Shown here: one piece after another, positions 60,321-64,000 of the stretch | Position numbering within the stretch: the first letter of the stretch is position 1 | Layout: the number at the start of each line of letters is the position of its first letter | Program-made: the position numbers and the translations under genes | Assembly (NCBI GenBank): GCA_024709145.1 | Contig: JANJXG010000123.1 | Coordinates: 41,270-105,269 of the forward strand | From: Bacteroidales bacterium | GTDB lineage: Bacteria > Bacteroidota > Bacteroidia > Bacteroidales > F082 | DNA: 64,000 bases | Reading direction: 5' to 3' | Notes under the pieces: model-generated | Told to the model about the DNA's origin: nothing | Databases searched by the model: none | Seen by the model: only the letters and a program-made list of their open reading frames with translations

Positions 60321-61401
60321 AATGCTCAGGATATCGACTTTTATTGTCGCCCTGTTACCGATGATCATGAAAGGACAAACATTTGAAATGTCGAAACGCT
60401 TCGATCGCAGCTTTAAGCTGGCCAAAACCACCGAGGTCAACATCAGCAATAAATATGGCAATGTTCACCTGCTTCAGTGGGAAAAAGATTCGGTACGTTT
60501 TGAGATAGAGGTCAGCATACGTTCGTCCAAAGAATCACGCGTTGAAAAACTTTACAACGAAATTGACATTCAATTCAGCCAGACACCCTATTATGTGAAT
60601 GCCATCTCCTCCTTTGCCGGAACGGGAAAACTATGGGCTGAGATCAGCGATGTGACCAAATCGATGCTCAATGCCGGAAATGAGGCAGAAATCAATTACA
60701 CCGTGTGGATGCCGTCGTGGGCCATTGTGAAAGTGGAAAACCGTTTTGGCAACATATACACCACAGATCATCCGGCCGAAAGCGAGTTTAAACTTTCTAA
60801 CGGAAGTCTGCAGGCCAAGGCCTTAACGGGCAAGACACGCATCACCATTGCCTTTGGAGATGCCATGGTAAAACACATTGCCGACGGACAGGTTGATCTC
60901 AACTACAGCGAACTGGACCTTGAACTGGCAGGTAAAATCAATGTTTCGGGCAAGGCATCCACCGTGCACATCGCCGAGGCAGGACATTTGCACCTGGTGT
61001 CGCGACGCGACAAAATCACCGTCGACAAGCTGGAAAGCCTCAGCGGCGAATCGTCCTTTTCGCGGCTTGAACTGGGTGAATTGAACAGCAACCTGCTGCT
61101 GCAAGCCACCTATGGCAACCTCGAGCTGCAGGAAATCAGCCCTGCCATGGAGTTTCTTCAGCTCAATGCAAGCTTTACAAGCATCCGGCTGTTTTTAACC
61201 AAAGAACAAGCCGCCGGCCTTGAGATACAATACAGCAAAAAAGCACGCATCCAATACCCGCAATCCCTTACGGTGAAGGAGGAACAAGCCGGAAAAAGTG
61301 AAAACGATTTCAGTTTGCTCAAAGGGCATTTTGGAAGCGGTAAAGGCAGCAGCCTGAAATTTAACCTCACCGGTGGCGAACTCAACATCATACAACGGTA
61401 A
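60310..61401 (+). CDS. Exported beta-solenoid protein (DUF4097/GIN-related)
   Basis: A 363-residue protein with a signal peptide (1-22). The remainder alternates beta strands: EVNISNKYGNVHLLQWEKDSV, KVENRFGNIYTTDH, ITIAFGDAMVKHIADGQVDLNYSEL, TYGNLELQEIS. The recurring NxYGN or FGN turns suggest a stacked beta-helix as in DUF4097 or head-GIN proteins. It overlaps the preceding gene by 11 bp. A role in envelope stress or adhesion is possible but not shown. Confidence 0.7.
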   Translation: MFTKMLRISTFIVALLPMIMKGQTFEMSKRFDRSFKLAKTTEVNISNKYGNVHLLQWEKDSVRFEIEVSIRSSKESRVEKLYNEIDIQFSQTPYYVNAISSFAGTGKLWAEISDVTKSMLNAGNEAEINYTVWMPSWAIVKVENRFGNIYTTDHPAESEFKLSNGSLQAKALTGKTRITIAFGDAMVKHIADGQVDLNYSELDLELAGKINVSGKASTVHIAEAGHLHLVSRRDKITVDKLESLSGESSFSRLELGELNSNLLLQATYGNLELQEISPAMEFLQLNASFTSIRLFLTKEQAAGLEIQYSKKARIQYPQSLTVKEEQAGKSENDFSLLKGHFGSGKGSSLKFNLTGGELNIIQR

Positions 61402-61503
61402 ATGAAAGCACCGCTGATGTAGCCTCGTCAGGCACAAACCATTCACTACCTGTTCTCAGACAGAAAGACATCATTCAGTATAAACATTTAAACCTTAACA
61501 ACA

Positions 61504-62241
61504 ATGAATACTATGCAACAAACCATCCGTGGCCTGGCACTACTGCTGGGAGTAGCGATTCTGCTTTCGCTGGGAAGCTGCTACAAAGACGGCATTTGCA
61601 TCCGGGGTAACGGAAATCCCGAAATTGAAATACGCGGTGTCGGCACTTTCGACGAAGTGATCAACAACGGATCTTTTGAAGTGTACATCATCCCGGCCAC
61701 CTACCACGAAGTGGAAGTGGATGCCGAATCAAACCTGCTTCCCTACATCCGTACCGTGGTTTCGGGCAACAGGCTTTTTATCGAAACCAGCGACAACCGT
61801 TGTATCAACAACAGCCTGAATATGATTGTAAGGGTGTACACGCCCTATGCCGACGGCATTGAGCTCAATGGCTCGGGCAGTGTTGAGGCCGACGACCTTT
61901 ACCTCGACAACTTACGGCTCCGACTCAATGGCTCGGGCAATATCGATGTTACCAACGTTGATGCACTCGACATCGAGGCCACCATCTCAGGATCAGGCGT
62001 TATTTACCTCTCAGGCATCGCCGAAACCACTGATTTTTCCATCTCGGGTTCGGGAAATATTGAATCCTATTCGCTCAACCAGCTACGTTGTTTTGCCAAT
62101 ATCAGCGGGTCGGGAAATATGTATGTGCGTGCTTCCAGCCTGCTCGACGCCAGGATTTCGGGCAGCGGCAATGTGTACTACAGGGGCAATCCGGATGTGA
62201 TTCAGCGTATTACAGGCTCAGGAAGAGTTATCAAACAATAA
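61504..62241 (+). CDS. GIN-domain (DUF2807) lipoprotein
   Basis: A 245-residue lipoprotein; the signal peptide ends in the lipobox LGSC (Cys at about 27). The domain contains the GIN features VGTFDEVINNGSFEVYIIP and repeated glycine-serine turns about every 20 residues: LNGSGSVEAD, LNGSGNIDV, ISGSGVIYL, ISGSGNIES, ISGSGNMYV, ISGSGNVYY, ITGSGRV. This predicts a right-handed beta-helix. It probably belongs to the ECF sigma operon. Confidence 0.9.
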   Translation: MNTMQQTIRGLALLLGVAILLSLGSCYKDGICIRGNGNPEIEIRGVGTFDEVINNGSFEVYIIPATYHEVEVDAESNLLPYIRTVVSGNRLFIETSDNRCINNSLNMIVRVYTPYADGIELNGSGSVEADDLYLDNLRLRLNGSGNIDVTNVDALDIEATISGSGVIYLSGIAETTDFSISGSGNIESYSLNQLRCFANISGSGNMYVRASSLLDARISGSGNVYYRGNPDVIQRITGSGRVIKQ

Positions 62242-62245
62242 GCCT

Positions 62246-62752
62246 ATGAAAGCAACAATCACCATGCTGCTGATGCTGCTGATCGGCACCTCAGGCCTCA
62301 AGGCACAGCATCAGGAATTTGCTGCCGGCGTCAGAGGCGGGCTCAGCAGCGGTATTACCGGACAACATTTCTTTGGTCAGGATGAAGATGTTAAACTCCT
62401 GTTGAGTTTCCGCGAAGGCGGCATGCAGCTTACCGGGCTGATGGAAGTTTACAAACCTGTGATGATCAGCTACCACGACCAGTTTTTTATGTACTACGGC
62501 GCTGGAGTGCATGTAGGTTATACCCGCTGGCATCACAACCGCTGGCGCGACGACCTTAAATATGGCAGCTATTATTATCCCCGTACACGACCCGTTTTGG
62601 GAGCCGATGTGATTGTGGGCATCGAATACCGCATCGATCAGATTCCTTTTACCATCGGACTCGACTACAAGCCTTTCTTTGAACTCTTTGGACAACAGTT
62701 TTTCAGGCTTTCTTTCAGCGACTTTGCGTTCAATATCAAATACAATTTCTAA
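62246..62752 (+). CDS. Outer-membrane protein of unknown function
   Basis: A 168-residue exported protein (signal peptide ending KAQ, about residue 20). Strands with alternating hydrophobic residues and many aromatics (FMYYGAGVHVGYTRWHH, PFFELFGQQFFRLSF, ending FAFNIKYNF) suggest a small beta-barrel; the final Phe is typical of outer-membrane proteins. It follows the GIN gene by 4 bp. Confidence 0.65.
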   Translation: MKATITMLLMLLIGTSGLKAQHQEFAAGVRGGLSSGITGQHFFGQDEDVKLLLSFREGGMQLTGLMEVYKPVMISYHDQFFMYYGAGVHVGYTRWHHNRWRDDLKYGSYYYPRTRPVLGADVIVGIEYRIDQIPFTIGLDYKPFFELFGQQFFRLSFSDFAFNIKYNF

Positions 62753-62767
62753 TCCTTTAAGAACATC

Positions 62768-63394
62768 ATGAAACGATTTCAACTCATTTTTGCAGCAATG
62801 ATAATCAGCCTTGGCCTGATGGCACAGGAACGAACAGGCAACGAATATCGCACCTTGCTGGGCAACCGTCAGCATGGTTCCAACGGTGGCTATGGAGCTT
62901 TCAGCATGGGCTTTGGCACGATTGACAACAGCGACGCCTTTTTCGGAGGCATGAAGGGCGGCTGGGTGATTGACCACAGCCTCACAATCGGGATTGCAGG
63001 CTACGGCTTTATGAACAATTTTGACCTCAACCTGAAGCCCGGCAGCGTTAACCGTTACCTTTCGGGAGGCTACGGCGGTCTGCTTATCGAACCTGTTATC
63101 GCACCCTTTTCACCCATCCACCTCACCATCCCCGTTATTCTCGGTGCTGGCGGAATTGCACAGCTTGATCAATATTACTACCACGATTATTACTACGAGC
63201 CTGTTGTGAACGATGCAAGCGCCTTTTTTGTCGTTCAGCCCGGCCTGGAGCTTGAGCTCAACATCGTGCGGTTTATGCGCTTCGCCGCGGGTGCATCCTA
63301 TCGCTTCACCACCGATATCGACATCGAAGGCGTTTCTGACAAGGCACTCAATGGCTTTATGGGACATTTCACGCTCAAATTCGGGAAATTCTAA
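62768..63394 (+). CDS. Outer-membrane beta-barrel-like protein
   Basis: A 208-residue exported protein with a signal peptide (MKRFQLIFAAMIISLGLMAQ). It has repeated beta-strand patterns (GYGAFSMGFGTIDN, YLSGGYGGLLIEPV, FMRFAAGASYRFTTDI) and a C-terminal aromatic (TLKFGKF). The arrangement fits an eight-stranded outer-membrane barrel. It follows the previous gene by 15 bp, probably the last gene of the sigma-factor operon. Confidence 0.65.
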   Translation: MKRFQLIFAAMIISLGLMAQERTGNEYRTLLGNRQHGSNGGYGAFSMGFGTIDNSDAFFGGMKGGWVIDHSLTIGIAGYGFMNNFDLNLKPGSVNRYLSGGYGGLLIEPVIAPFSPIHLTIPVILGAGGIAQLDQYYYHDYYYEPVVNDASAFFVVQPGLELELNIVRFMRFAAGASYRFTTDIDIEGVSDKALNGFMGHFTLKFGKF

Positions 63395-63503
63395 ATCCGT
63401 CATTTACCTGACAAAGACTTTTTCGTGCCGTTAACTGGCCGGGAGACGCAGGTTTTCATTTATTGATTACTTTGGCTTCCTCAACACCAGAATCTTTAAC
63501 CGT

Positions 63504-64000
63504 ATGAAAAAGTCTTTTGTTTTTTTATTCCTGTCGATCTTTACGATCACCACGCTGACCTACGGACAGTTGCAACCCGGTGATCCGCACTTTGGCGAAA
63601 GCTGCACCAGCATCATGGTGGGCAAAAAAGCCTCTGCCGATGGCTCTGTTATCACTGCTCACACCTGCGATGGTAACTACCGCACCTGGCTGCGTATGGA
63701 AGCAGCTGCCGATCATGCCGACACTGCTGTGCATCAGGTGCTGAAAGGAACACTGCACACCGAAGCCCCCGACGATATGCGCAAAATAACGGTGGTCGGA
63801 ACCATCCCACAAGTGAAACATACATTTGCCTATCTCAACACGGCTTATCCCAGCCTCAACGAAAAGCAACTCGGCATAGGTGAAACCACCTTCGTGGGGC
63901 CCGACACCCTCGTAAATAAAAATGCCATGTTCCTCATCGAGGAGCTGCAGCGCCTGGCTCTTCAGCGCTGCGACAACGCCCGCGATGCCATCCGCCTGAT
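63504..64000 (+). CDS. C69-family dipeptidase (N-terminal part, cut by window edge)
   Basis: The open frame begins with a signal peptide (MKKSFVFLFLSIFTI..., ending TYG) and continues with ESCTSIMVGKKASADGSV, where the Cys becomes the N-terminal nucleophile after processing, as in family C69 dipeptidases. ITAHTCDGNYRTWL follows. The protein continues past the window. It stands downstream of the outer-membrane genes with a 110-bp gap. Confidence 0.88.
   Translation, partial: MKKSFVFLFLSIFTITTLTYGQLQPGDPHFGESCTSIMVGKKASADGSVITAHTCDGNYRTWLRMEAAADHADTAVHQVLKGTLHTEAPDDMRKITVVGTIPQVKHTFAYLNTAYPSLNEKQLGIGETTFVGPDTLVNKNAMFLIEELQRLALQRCDNARDAIRL

Noticed and set aside
61860..62240. GSG-rich DNA repeats as a CRISPR-like or tandem DNA repeat
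   Set aside because: The repetition is at protein level (about 20-residue turns of a GIN domain) and the DNA units are too diverged.

Overview
The window looks like chromosomal DNA of a Bacteroidota bacterium, probably class Bacteroidia. The evidence is a type IX secretion translocon gene (sprA) next to ruvA, several promoters with the Bacteroidota -7 element TAnnTTTG, weak Shine-Dalgarno signals with some TTG/GTG starts, and families such as GIN-domain lipoproteins and DUF6249. No rRNA, tRNA, CRISPR array, phage or insertion sequence was seen. Two large gene sets imply an anaerobic or facultative life with sulfur-compound respiration.

Layout. 1-9516: housekeeping and envelope genes (sprA 5' part, ruvA, kbl, mnmA, an M14 peptidase, an OSBS/NSAR-type enolase, a lipocalin-like lipoprotein). 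9582-17900: an archaemetzincin gene and a six-gene operon read right to left. The operon encodes a PstS-like/H-protein-like fusion, a Tat-exported four-cluster ferredoxin, an NrfD-type quinone-interacting membrane protein, a second membrane-anchored H-protein-like protein, a histidine kinase with two putative heme c motifs, and an NtrC-type regulator. Upstream lie a clear -24/-12 (sigma-54) promoter and two copies, in opposite orientation, of a 17-bp palindromic site. No catalytic oxidoreductase subunit is present, so this looks like an undescribed redox module with its own regulatory loop.

18246-24993: a six-gene operon with overlapping genes for a lipid-linked or surface glycan (GT2, methyltransferase, FrhB-like flavoprotein, flippase-like protein, epimerase, large membrane protein). 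25112-35935: esterase, ABC-F ATPase, tricorn protease, and a MacAB-type export system with two permeases.

36143-47838: two adjacent sulfur operons on the minus strand. Operon A (47838 to 42208) encodes a PhsABC/PsrABC-type molybdoenzyme, two half-size YeeE/YedE transporters and a rhodanese-like protein. Operon B (41895 to 36143) encodes an octaheme tetrathionate-reductase-like cytochrome, a cytochrome b, a two-domain rhodanese, a YeeE/YedE half, a YeeE/YedE-rhodanese fusion and a further rhodanese-like protein. All four rhodanese-fold polypeptides end in GGC or GGCS, while four of their five rhodanese domains lack the catalytic cysteine. I read this as a possible sulfur-relay system in which a C-terminal cysteine tail replaces the active site.

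48105-64000: a serine hydrolase/DUF6249 pair, NlpC/P60 peptidase, HAD phosphatases, SulP transporter, metallophosphoesterase, a tiny two-gene ABC unit, dxs, a CAT-like acetyltransferase, an ECF sigma operon with GIN-like surface proteins and outer-membrane proteins, and the start of a C69 dipeptidase. A 110-160 bp intergenic repeat with inverted ends occurs at 18040-18196 and, inverted, at 27701-27812.
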